30,593 nucleotides of DNA. Source: JBNKDD01 sp050288085. GTDB taxonomy: Bacteria > Chloroflexota > Anaerolineae > Aggregatilineales > UBA3940. The stretch is taken from contig JBNKDD010000037.1 of the NCBI GenBank assembly GCA_050288085.1, forward strand, positions 1-30,593, written 5' to 3'. Below are positions 23,244-30,593 of this stretch, in pieces. Every line of letters starts with the position of its first letter. Positions within the stretch are counted from its first letter, which is position 1. Below the pieces are notes generated by a model. That model did no database searches and was not told the origin of the DNA. It worked only from the letters and a program-made list of their open reading frames with translations. The translations under genes and the position numbers were made by a program.

Positions 23244-24335
23244 ATGAAACAGACATCATTTCTTAGACGGCTCCGTGACAGCCAGTTATTCTGGCCGCTT
23301 GCGGCCTGGGTCATTATCCTCGTGTTTAATGCCATTGTTATGCCGGGCTTCTTCAAAGTTGATATCATGGATGACCCTGTATACGGAAAGCATTTTTACG
23401 GCAACATCATTGACATCTTCAATAATGGGGCACCGCTGATATTGGTGTCAATCGGGATGACATTGGTGATCGCAACGGGCGGTGTTGACCTGTCCGTTGG
23501 GGCTGTGATTGCAATCTCGGCGGCAATGGGCACCGTATTGATCAACCCGGCACTAGGCAATAGGTTAATCGAAAACCGGATTCTGACCGAGAACACAACC
23601 CGCACTCCCTTACCACTCATCATTCTGGCCGACCTGGCCGCCGGTACGGTGTGTGGTCTATGGAACGGACTGCTCGTTTCCAAAGCAAAAATCCAACCAA
23701 TGGTTGCTACATTAATCCTGATGGTTGCAGGTCGTGGAATTGCCCAGCTCATTACAAACGGGCAAATCATGACGATTTATTACACCCCTTACTTCTGGTT
23801 TGGGAATGGCTATATCCTATACCTCCCAGTCTCCATTTTTATTGTGGCGCTGGTATTTATCATAGCCTGGTTGTTAGTACGCAAAACGTCAATTGGTCTG
23901 TTCATTGAGTCAGTTGGGACCAATTCGACTTCAACCTACTACAGCGGCATTAACGAACAAAACGTCAAATTGTTGGCCTATGTCTTTTGCGGCATTTGTG
24001 CAGCCATTGCCGGGCTGATCTTCAGCTCCTATGTCCACAGCGCAGATGGGAACAACAATGGACTGTACTACGAACTGGACGCCATCTTGGCAGTCGTCAT
24101 CGGCGGAACAATGATGTCGGGTGGACGGTTCTCATTATTTTCCAGTGTGATTGGTGCGGTCATTATCTGGACGTTCACGGTTACGGTCTACAGCCTGGGT
24201 GTGCCAGGGAATGCCTTGTTAGCTGCTAAGGCAGTATTGGTTATGTTAGTCATCCTGCTCTACTCCGATTACTCGCGCCGTCTTATAAGCCGACTATTCG
24301 AGAAAAAAGGTTCTAAGCATGAAACAGCGAGCTAA
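23244..24335 (+). CDS. ytfT: Sugar ABC transporter permease, YtfT-like
   Basis: A 363-residue permease of the RbsC/BPD_transp_2 class with about eight to ten hydrophobic helices. The family motif is GMTLVIATGGVDLSVGAVIA (about residues 71-90). A late A-V-V-I-G-G-T-M-M-S-G-G-R forms the cytoplasmic loop region that meets the ATPase. A linker of about 25 polar residues between the early helices (NRLIENRILTENTTRTP) is slightly long. With the YtfQ-like protein upstream and a second, different permease downstream, it best fits YtfT of the galactofuranose importer, which uses a permease heterodimer. The specificity is inferred from its neighbours. Its 3' end overlaps the next gene by 17 bp. Confidence 0.85.
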   Translation: MKQTSFLRRLRDSQLFWPLAAWVIILVFNAIVMPGFFKVDIMDDPVYGKHFYGNIIDIFNNGAPLILVSIGMTLVIATGGVDLSVGAVIAISAAMGTVLINPALGNRLIENRILTENTTRTPLPLIILADLAAGTVCGLWNGLLVSKAKIQPMVATLILMVAGRGIAQLITNGQIMTIYYTPYFWFGNGYILYLPVSIFIVALVFIIAWLLVRKTSIGLFIESVGTNSTSTYYSGINEQNVKLLAYVFCGICAAIAGLIFSSYVHSADGNNNGLYYELDAILAVVIGGTMMSGGRFSLFSSVIGAVIIWTFTVTVYSLGVPGNALLAAKAVLVMLVILLYSDYSRRLISRLFEKKGSKHETAS

Positions 24336-25305
24336 ACTCTTCCTTTCCCGACACGGGCCGGTGCTGTTAACCTTTGTGGTCTTCATCCTGGTCTACTTTG
24401 TGGGCAGCCAGATGTATCCTGCCATGCAAAGGCCACAGGTATTTTTCAACCTGTTCATTAATGATGCCAGCCTGCTGCTTGTTTCGATTGGGATGACGAT
24501 GGTAATCCTTACCGGCGAGGGTGGGATCGATCTTTCGGTCGGCGGGGTGATTGCTCTGGTCAGCACTGCTTCTGCTGCGATGCTACGGGGCGGTATGAGC
24601 CCGTATGTTGTCCTCCCCCTGATGATCATCCTGGGTATCGCCTTCGGGGCGATGATGGGCTGGATGATCCAATATCTCAAAGTACAGCCCTTTATTGCGA
24701 CCCTGATGGGCCTTTACCTGGCACGCGGTCTGGCGTATATCATCAGCCTGACATCGGTCACCATTACGGATCCGATGTATAAGGAAATCGCGTTAACACC
24801 GATCTATCTTCCGTTCATGGAAAACGTGTATATCTATCCGACAACGTTGGTTGGCCCCATTATGTTGTTGGTAACAATCTACCTGAGCTTTTTCACGCGC
24901 TTTGGCCGCACGATCTATGCCATGGGCAGCAATGAACAATCCGCTGTCCTGATGGGTCTGCCGGTCGCCCGTACAAAGATATTAGTTTATGCGTTCAGCG
25001 GCTTTTGCTCTGCCCTGGGTGGAATTGTCTTCAGTATGTCATTGCTGGCAGGCTATGGACAGTTTGCATCCGGGATGGAACTTGATTCGATTGCTGCTGT
25101 GGTGATTGGAGGGACGGCACTAACCGGTGGCGTAGGTAATGTCATTGGCACTTTGTTTGGTGTCTTGATCCATGGCACGATTGTGTCCATTCTCCAATTC
25201 AACGGCACATTGAGTTCATGGTGGACCCGGATCGGCGTTGGTATGCTGACCCTGGTCGCGATCGGAATCCAAAGCATATACTATATCAGGCAGAAGCGGT
25301 CATGA
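24319..25305 (+). CDS. yjfF: Second sugar ABC transporter permease, YjfF-like
   Basis: A 328-residue permease of the same BPD_transp_2 class with about eight to ten helices and the motif TGEGGIDLSVGGVIALVS (about residues 65-82), followed later by VVIGGTALTGGVGN. It starts inside the 3' end of the first permease gene (17-bp overlap), a sign of coupled translation and of assembly as a heterodimer, as in E. coli YtfT-YjfF. Length matches YjfF (about 330). Its stop overlaps the ATG of a 32-codon frame at 25302 (ATGA). Ribose or other pentoses cannot be excluded as substrate from the permease alone. Confidence 0.85.
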   Translation: MKQRAKLFLSRHGPVLLTFVVFILVYFVGSQMYPAMQRPQVFFNLFINDASLLLVSIGMTMVILTGEGGIDLSVGGVIALVSTASAAMLRGGMSPYVVLPLMIILGIAFGAMMGWMIQYLKVQPFIATLMGLYLARGLAYIISLTSVTITDPMYKEIALTPIYLPFMENVYIYPTTLVGPIMLLVTIYLSFFTRFGRTIYAMGSNEQSAVLMGLPVARTKILVYAFSGFCSALGGIVFSMSLLAGYGQFASGMELDSIAAVVIGGTALTGGVGNVIGTLFGVLIHGTIVSILQFNGTLSSWWTRIGVGMLTLVAIGIQSIYYIRQKRS

Positions 25306-25400
25306 AGGCAGCTTCTAATGCAGGCTTAAATGAAGAAGTGGCTTGTAAACCGCTTTTCCGCCGGATAGATCAACAAGCCCCATCTTGTGAATCGAGGTAA
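25302..25400 (+). CDS. Possible 32-aa linking ORF between yjfF and ytfR
   Basis: The ATG overlaps the yjfF stop as ATGA, and the TAA ends three bases before the ytfR ATG at 25404; the GAGGTAA at its end doubles as the ribosome-binding site of ytfR. The 32 residues (MKAASNAGLNEEVACKPL and so on) have no known motif. It exactly fills the gap between two genes, like the frame at 23124, so ribosomes could pass along the mRNA without leaving. It may have no function as a peptide. Confidence 0.35.
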   Translation: MKAASNAGLNEEVACKPLFRRIDQQAPSCESR

Positions 25401-25403
25401 TGT

Positions 25404-26924
25404 ATGGTCGAGCCAAGTAAAGAAATCGTGATCATGGAAGGCATCTACAAATCTTTTGTGGGTGTCCAGGCGCTTGATGACGTTGATTTCACGCTTAATC
25501 GTGGTGAAATACATGCGCTGGTAGGAGAGAATGGGGCAGGTAAATCCACCTTAATCAAGGTGTTGACCGGCGTTGAGCAGCCAGATGCCGGTGCGATCAT
25601 GATCAATGATCAGAAGATGACCATCCGCTCCCCGCAGCATGCCCAGGACCTCGGTATCAGCACGGTCTACCAGGAAACCAACCTCTGCCCTGATCTGAGC
25701 GTGGCAGAGAACATCCTGATTGGCCGGGAACCGATGAAATGGGGCTTTCTCATTGATAAAAAGGCCATGACCGAAGATGCCAGGCAAATTCTACTGGGAT
25801 TGGGAGTCGACCTGGATGTAGAACAAACACTGGGGACATGCTCGGTGGCGGTCCAACAAATGGCGGCCATTGCACGCGCGCTCGAAATCGCTTCGGCTAA
25901 AGTGCTCGTGCTAGATGAACCTACCTCCAGCCTGGACATGAGTGAGGCTGAACAGCTCTTCGAGGTTATGCGTAAGCTAAGAGAAAGCGGAGTGGGTATT
26001 ATTTTTATTACCCATTTCCTTGACCAGGTCTTCGAAGTTGCTGACCGCATTACGGTTCTGAGAAACGGGAAGCTGGTCGGCACATACGAGACTGCGGCCT
26101 TGACACGCATGGAATTGATCAAGAAGATGATCGGGCGAAGTCTGGCCGCCTATGACGACATGTCAAAAGCCAAGCAGGAAACCAGCCAGTATATTGAAGG
26201 CGAATCCTTGCTTGAGGCGAAAGAACTCGGCCTCACGAATTCCGTGGAGCCATTTGACCTGGAATTACATGCTGGCGAAGTGGTTGGACTGGCCGGTCTA
26301 CTCGGTTCAGGGCGCACGGAAATAGCGAAGCTTCTATTCGGTATTGATAAGCCGGATAAAGGCTCGATCACGATGGATGGTAGGGCGATCAAGAGCTTCT
26401 CCCCGCTCGATTCCATCACGCGTGGCATAGCCCTCTGCCCAGAAGACCGGAAAGCTCAAGGAATTGTCGGTGAGCTGACCGTAAGGGAGAATATCATCCT
26501 GGCTATGCAAGCCAACCTGGGCTGGTTCAAATATCTGAGCATGAAAAAACAATATGAGATTGCGGACAAGTATATTGAACTACTCAATATTGCGACTCCC
26601 TCAGCCGATCAGCCGGTCAAGAACCTGAGCGGCGGCAACCAACAGAAGGTGATCCTCGCCCGCTGGCTCGCTACGAACCCGCGGCTTCTGATCCTGGATG
26701 AACCTACCAGAGGGATTGATGTGGGAGCGAAGGCAGAGATTCAGAAGATGGTGCTTACGCTGGCCGAAGAAGGTAAGGCTTGTCTCTTCATTTCCTCAGA
26801 GTTAGACGAGGTTATGCGTACCAGCCACCGTATTGTGGTTCTGAGGAATCGGGAAAAGACGGCAGAGTTCCCCGGCGATGTCGATGAGCACACAATCATG
26901 CATTCTATTGGTGGAAGTGATTAG
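25404..26924 (+). CDS. ytfR: Sugar ABC transporter ATPase with two nucleotide-binding domains, YtfR-like
   Basis: A 506-residue cytoplasmic ATPase of the RbsA/MglA/YtfR type, with two fused ABC domains. The first has Walker A GENGAGKS (41-48), a non-standard signature C146-S-V-A-V-Q-Q and Walker B VLVLDEPTS (167-175). The second has a degenerate Walker A (GLLGSGRTEI, about 298-307), an intact signature L408-S-G-G-N-Q-Q and Walker B LLILDEPTRGID. This pattern of one weak site in each half is normal in the subfamily. It powers uptake through the two permeases. GAGGTAA lies 4-5 bases before the ATG. The operon ends at the terminator at 27019. The ytfR symbol rests mainly on the ytfQ-like partner. 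Confidence 0.9.
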   Translation: MVEPSKEIVIMEGIYKSFVGVQALDDVDFTLNRGEIHALVGENGAGKSTLIKVLTGVEQPDAGAIMINDQKMTIRSPQHAQDLGISTVYQETNLCPDLSVAENILIGREPMKWGFLIDKKAMTEDARQILLGLGVDLDVEQTLGTCSVAVQQMAAIARALEIASAKVLVLDEPTSSLDMSEAEQLFEVMRKLRESGVGIIFITHFLDQVFEVADRITVLRNGKLVGTYETAALTRMELIKKMIGRSLAAYDDMSKAKQETSQYIEGESLLEAKELGLTNSVEPFDLELHAGEVVGLAGLLGSGRTEIAKLLFGIDKPDKGSITMDGRAIKSFSPLDSITRGIALCPEDRKAQGIVGELTVRENIILAMQANLGWFKYLSMKKQYEIADKYIELLNIATPSADQPVKNLSGGNQQKVILARWLATNPRLLILDEPTRGIDVGAKAEIQKMVLTLAEEGKACLFISSELDEVMRTSHRIVVLRNREKTAEFPGDVDEHTIMHSIGGSD

Positions 26925-27018
26925 TGCACGCCTGTAGTTTCATTTCAAACGAAATTCGCTTTATGGATTTGTAGGCAAGCCTCAACATATCCACCAGGTT
27001 TCTTTAATAAACAACAGA

Positions 27019-27046
27019 CCCCGGCAATGCCGGGGTTTTATATTTT
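27019..27046 (+). terminator. Rho-independent terminator of the transporter operon
   Basis: CCCCGGC (27019-27025), loop AAT, GCCGGGG (27029-27035), then TTTTATATTTT. It lies 95 bases after the ATPase stop and 17 bases before the stop of the convergent DUF4386 gene, which it could also serve, though the T-run on that strand is weaker. Confidence 0.92.
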
Positions 27047-27062
27047 CTCGAAGACAGCCAGA

Positions 27063-27779
27063 CTAGGCCGCTTTAAGTTCAAGGGTACGCTTCTGCCAGC
27101 CATCGATCTTGACGCCTTTGATCAACAGCCAGACGGGGAAGGCGATTTCTGCAACCGCGATAACCGTGGCGATTATGCCGGGTGTTGTCTCGTAGCCTGA
27201 TACCAGGAGCAGACCGGTTGTGTCAACCAGATACCCAACCCCGGCGAGCAGAAACAGGACACCCAGAATTCTGGGGAAGTAGCCCGATTCGTAAATCAGG
27301 TATCCCAGGATCAGGACATGCGGAACCAGGAAGGCAATCCCAATCGTGAAACCATAGCTGTGTGCATCGAGGAAAAGCGTTACCAGTGCGTCAACCTGCT
27401 CCGGGCCAAAGACGGTCAGATAGTTTGCGCCGTTCAAGAGCTGCAAGACAAAGTAGTAGTTCAGCAGATTCAGACCGTGGATAGTCGTCATCGCTAACCG
27501 TGAAACCGCCGCTATCAGGGACAGGGTTTTGTTAACCGGTTTGAGCAGAATGTACAGCACAACAGACAAGATGATTTCGCTCAACAGGACAATCAGTTCG
27601 CTGCCAATCGCGCCGAACCGAAACAGGGATTCAGAGGCAGCGATATTTCTGGCGGTGGCGGCTGCATCGCCGGTTACGATCAATTCACCGGGAACATAAA
27701 AATGCGCGAAGATAGCTGCAACGGTGATCACCAGGTACAGGATGCCTGCAAATCGAGCGGTCTTTTGAGGTGAAGTCAT
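27063..27779 (-). CDS. DUF4386 family integral membrane protein
   Basis: A 238-residue protein with about six hydrophobic helices (about 10-28, 57-80, 86-105, 142-160, 168-190 and 198-222). It begins S-P-Q-K-T-A-R-F-A-G-I-L-Y-L and has the central N-Y-Y-F/L-L-N-G and D-A-H-S-Y-G-F-T-I-G pattern of DUF4386 membrane proteins, whose function is not established. AAGGAG lies 8 bases before the ATG. It follows the 73-aa gene by 49 bases on the same strand, which in turn follows the MalT-like regulator, suggesting one transcription unit. Confidence 0.85.
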   Translation of the reverse strand: MTSPQKTARFAGILYLVITVAAIFAHFYVPGELIVTGDAAATARNIAASESLFRFGAIGSELIVLLSEIILSVVLYILLKPVNKTLSLIAAVSRLAMTTIHGLNLLNYYFVLQLLNGANYLTVFGPEQVDALVTLFLDAHSYGFTIGIAFLVPHVLILGYLIYESGYFPRILGVLFLLAGVGYLVDTTGLLLVSGYETTPGIIATVIAVAEIAFPVWLLIKGVKIDGWQKRTLELKAA

Positions 27780-27828
27780 GATAGATACTCCTTAAAGTGT
27801 TATGGGCCAACCGTCCAAAGCGAGTTTT

Positions 27829-28050
27829 TCAGTCATCGTTCCCACTGATGGAGACGGAGATCAGCGGCATTCCTAAATCGCGGATTTTTCTCAACAATCC
27901 GTGTAAGGCAGCCTGATCGACTACCGGGCCGGATAAGCGTGTGTGGCCGTCGTCTTCCAGGGTGATGGACATGCCTTCAAACCAGTCTTCCCACTGAGCA
28001 TCAAGGTGGCCTTCAATCCGGATGTGATAGACTTTTGGTTTGCCTGACAT
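27829..28050 (-). CDS. Small conserved protein (73 aa) downstream of a MalT-like regulator
   Basis: A 73-residue soluble protein without signal or membrane segment, with a Y-x-I-R-I-x-G-H-L strand, two tryptophans in QWEDWFEGM, and VDQAALHGLLRKIRDLG, then PLISVS at the end. It is related to the product at 427-648 and I have the impression of many such proteins beside LuxR/MalT-type regulators in Chloroflexota, but I know no assigned function. AGGA lies about 8 bases before the ATG. Gene order on the minus strand is regulator, small protein, DUF4386 protein. A role as partner or effector of the regulator is a guess. Confidence 0.8.
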   Translation of the reverse strand: MSGKPKVYHIRIEGHLDAQWEDWFEGMSITLEDDGHTRLSGPVVDQAALHGLLRKIRDLGMPLISVSISGNDD

Positions 28051-28077
28051 ACCCTTTTCCTGCTTTGGTGGTTCATA

Positions 28078-28099
28078 AGGTTCACAAGAATGAGAACCT
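28078..28099. promoter_or_regulatory. Inverted repeat upstream of the 73-aa gene
   Basis: AGGTTC (28078-28083) and GAACCT (28094-28099) are exact complements across 10 bases. The site lies about 30 bases upstream of the 73-aa start, in the 132-bp gap after the regulator gene, and could be an operator or an mRNA hairpin. Confidence 0.3.
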
Positions 28100-28182
28100 G
28101 TTCAACGTTGCAGATAGCTTATCAACAAGGGGGTGTCAGTGTGTAGACACTAAAGTGTTGGTTGGGGGTGTTGTTCTTATTC

Positions 28183-30593
28183 TTAAATCAGACCTAATTC
28201 ACGGGCACGAGCTACCGCTTCGGTGCGTCTTTTAACTTGCAGCTTGGCATAAATCCTGCGGTTGTGCCCTTTGACGGTATCCAGAGCGAGGAAGAGCCGC
28301 TCACTGATTTCACGATTAGAGAGTCCCTGGGCAACGAGGTCTAGTATTTCTAATTCACGCTGGCTTAACGGCTCGATAAGCGGCTGGTCGGAGAGGTGTG
28401 AAAGCCGGGAAGATGTTCCGAATGCAGCCAGCAGCTTACCGGTATAGTCCGGCATGATGCCACGAGCGGCGGCTTCGGATAAGAGCTGGGCCATTGCCTG
28501 CCCTTCATCAACAAAAAGCCGGATAAAGCCGTTCGGCGCGGCCAACGTCAATGCATCACCTAAGAGACCCACGGCTGTATCAATATCGCCGAGGGCATGA
28601 TGGGCAAGAGCCTGTAGGATCAGCAGCTTGAGGCGTTCATCCGGCAAATCCATTTGCTGTGAATCCAGTATAGACAGCGCGGCGGAGGGATTCCCATCAG
28701 CCAGGTGAATCCTGGCCCGGCTGATGGGCAGGTCGTATTCCTCGGCTAACTCGGCGGCGGCGGCCAGATTGCCCTGGTGAATCAAAACAAGCACCCGCGT
28801 GGCGGCGACATCAGATAGGAGATGTTCAAAGTTACGCTCTCGCACAAACTGATCAGCTTGATCCAGGGCAGCGACAGCACCTTCTACATCCCCCTGAGCC
28901 AGTTTCAGGCGGGTGAGGAACAATCCAATGAGGCCGGGTGAGTCAACGTTCTCCATCTGCCGTGCCAGCGGAAGACTCAACTGGAGGTGGTGCCGGGCAG
29001 CTTCCAGATCATTCCATTGATAGAAGATGCGACCCAGCCCAAAATGCGCCTCGCTAGCACCGGGCAGCGGGGGATCACCGGCCAGTGGAAAAACCCGGCG
29101 ATAGGTCTCAACCGCTTGAGGGAGCTGGTTATCTGCCTCCTGTACCTGGCCCAGGCAAACTATGGCGGCAATGGTGATCATGGTGTTTCCAGATGCCTGA
29201 CTGATCTGCATGGCTTCAAGATAAGCCTGCCGGGCCGCAGAGCGATCTTCCTGGAGTTGGTAGGCGTATCCCAGAGTCCAGGAAACCGTTGTTCGGACAG
29301 GCAGGTTATCCGGGTGAAGATACTCCAGGGCGCGGCGCGATTGAGTAATGATGGTATCAATCTGGTTGTGGGGAACGGCCAGCATCGCCCGGTTAGCGGC
29401 AATCTGTCCGATCAGATCACGAGTCATGTCATCAGGGTCGGTGCTTTGCAGGGCAGCTTCGGCAGCTTGCAGCTTCTCTTCTACATTGCTTATCTGCTGC
29501 CCGATAATGGTCAGCACGGTGGCGTAACTTACCAACAAGGCGGGCCGGGCATCTAACACCGCCGTTGGCAGCGACTCAAGCCAACTCAGTACCGGGGCCA
29601 TCGCTCCCCGAAAATAGAGGGGCATCCCCTCCCCTTCCATCAGACGCTCGGCACGCTCTAGATCATTGGCCGCAGCCGCGTGCTGAAATGCTTCAATTTC
29701 CAGGCCGTTTTCTTCAAACCACTGACTGGCCCGTTCGTGTAATTCAGCTATATCTCGCTTCTCAGCGCGTTGGTGCAGACGTTGACAGACCAGATCGGCG
29801 AAGAGGTGGTGATAGCGATACCACAGCCGCTCCCCATCCAGGGGAATAAGGAACAGGTTGGCGCGTTCGAGGTGTTCGAGGGTTTGCTGCCCGTTCTCCT
29901 GGCCGGTGATCGCATCACAAAGGGAGCCGGTCAGCCGGTCAAGGATGGCGGTTTGCAGCAGGAAAGATTGGATGCTTTCGGGCTGCCGTTCGAGGACTTC
30001 CTCAACCAGATAGTCCAGTATAAAACGGTGAGTGCCGGTAAAGGATGTGATGAAGCCGGTTTTGTCTTGATGACCTTGCATTGACAGCGCGGCTAATTGC
30101 AGCCCTGCGATCCAACCTTCGGTGCGTTTATCCAGGGCCGCGATGGCTTCCGCCGAGAGGTTCAGACCCATTACCTGATTGAGAAATCCGGCGGCTTCAT
30201 CGGGCGTAAAGCGCAGGTCTGCGACGCGCAGTTCGTTCAATTGGCTCCGAGCCCGTAAGCGGGCCAGGGGAAATGGCGGGTCTTCACGGGTTGTGATGAT
30301 CAGATGCATTTGCGGCGGCAGGTGCTCGATCAGAAAGGTGAGAATCTGATCAACCGGCTGTGAATCGACAAGGTGGTAGTCATCAAGGGCGAGGGTGAAA
30401 TCTTCCGGGATGGCGGCAATATCATTTAACAGGGCTGTCAGGATTAATTCAGATGGCGGCGGCTGGGGGGATTGAAGCACACCTGACACCCCCTGCCCGA
30501 TGGTACTCTCAATCGTCTGTAGAGCGGTAACGAGATAGGTCAGGAAGCGGGCCGGGTCGCTGTCACTATCGTCCAGAGACAGCCAGGCCGCCG
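28183..30593 (-). CDS. MalT-like ATP-dependent LuxR-family transcriptional regulator (N-terminus beyond window)
   Basis: The frame stays open to the right edge: before the GTG at 30489 it reads AAWLSLDDSD, D-P-A-R-F-L-T-Y-L and so on, typical of the stretch after the P-loop in these STAND-class ATPases. The gene is therefore partial at its 5' end, with 802 visible residues. A Walker B-like FTLALDDYHL, then ITTREDPPFPLARLRAR, follow. A long helical TPR-like region fills the middle. The last about 62 residues are a LuxR helix-turn-helix (LSQRELEILDLVAQGLSNRE, DTVKGHNRRIYAKL). Relatives bind an inducer and ATP, oligomerise and activate transcription. The inducer is unknown. The downstream 73-aa and DUF4386 genes are candidate targets. 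Confidence 0.93.
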   Translation of the reverse strand, partial: AAWLSLDDSDSDPARFLTYLVTALQTIESTIGQGVSGVLQSPQPPPSELILTALLNDIAAIPEDFTLALDDYHLVDSQPVDQILTFLIEHLPPQMHLIITTREDPPFPLARLRARSQLNELRVADLRFTPDEAAGFLNQVMGLNLSAEAIAALDKRTEGWIAGLQLAALSMQGHQDKTGFITSFTGTHRFILDYLVEEVLERQPESIQSFLLQTAILDRLTGSLCDAITGQENGQQTLEHLERANLFLIPLDGERLWYRYHHLFADLVCQRLHQRAEKRDIAELHERASQWFEENGLEIEAFQHAAAANDLERAERLMEGEGMPLYFRGAMAPVLSWLESLPTAVLDARPALLVSYATVLTIIGQQISNVEEKLQAAEAALQSTDPDDMTRDLIGQIAANRAMLAVPHNQIDTIITQSRRALEYLHPDNLPVRTTVSWTLGYAYQLQEDRSAARQAYLEAMQISQASGNTMITIAAIVCLGQVQEADNQLPQAVETYRRVFPLAGDPPLPGASEAHFGLGRIFYQWNDLEAARHHLQLSLPLARQMENVDSPGLIGLFLTRLKLAQGDVEGAVAALDQADQFVRERNFEHLLSDVAATRVLVLIHQGNLAAAAELAEEYDLPISRARIHLADGNPSAALSILDSQQMDLPDERLKLLILQALAHHALGDIDTAVGLLGDALTLAAPNGFIRLFVDEGQAMAQLLSEAAARGIMPDYTGKLLAAFGTSSRLSHLSDQPLIEPLSQRELEILDLVAQGLSNREISERLFLALDTVKGHNRRIYAKLQVKRRTEAVARARELGLI

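Noticed and set aside
28987..29556. 189-codon plus-strand ORF
   Set aside because: It is antisense to the TPR-like region of the MalT-type regulator, which is continuous and typical in that frame.

Overview
The window looks like a chromosomal segment of a Chloroflexota bacterium (Anaerolineae-like). That placement is inferred from gene content: a MalT/LuxR-type ATP-dependent regulator, exported proteins with Pro/Thr-rich linkers joined to NBR1-Ig, SH3b and SGNH domains, a single-polypeptide b6-type cytochrome b with a triheme cytochrome c, and a DUF4386 membrane protein. No rRNA, tRNA or CRISPR array was seen.

Layout. 1-271: the orfA end of an IS3-family insertion sequence running off the left edge. 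427-1856: a 73-aa protein of a small conserved-looking family, overlapping a polytopic membrane protein, then a REP-like double hairpin and a second membrane protein. 1948-5895 (minus strand): a quinol-oxidising bc-type operon made of an exported two-domain Gly/Asn-rich protein, cytochrome b, Rieske protein and triheme cytochrome c. A 316-bp divergent regulatory region separates it from 6212-9151: a receiver-histidine kinase fusion, an overlapping NfeD-like membrane protein and a membrane-anchored LysM/M23 peptidase. 9226-10782: a solitary fdrA.

10874-18108 is the most unusual part. Six consecutive exported proteins (four predicted lipoproteins) share Pro/Thr linkers. Four of them carry related SGNH-hydrolase-like cores, but only the first keeps the GDS nucleophile, GTND block and D-x-x-H pair. 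In the other three the nucleophile position reads GDC and the catalytic Asp position is changed. The run ends in a strong intrinsic terminator. It may be a surface-polysaccharide or peptidoglycan-associated module in which one active esterase was copied into non-canonical relatives. That function is inference.

18193-21086: type I modification genes hsdM-hsdS with no hsdR in the window. 21087-26924: a sugar ABC transporter closely resembling E. coli YtfQ/YtfT/YjfF/YtfR (galactofuranose importer). It is preceded by a perfect TTGACA-17-TATAAT promoter overlapped by a LacI/GalR-type operator and a leader of about 620 nt. Two tiny ORFs exactly fill gaps between transporter genes. A clear terminator follows at 27019-27046. 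27063-30593 (minus strand): a MalT-like LuxR regulator (cut by the right edge), a second 73-aa protein related to the one at 427, and a DUF4386 membrane protein, mirroring the small-protein plus membrane-protein pair at the left end.
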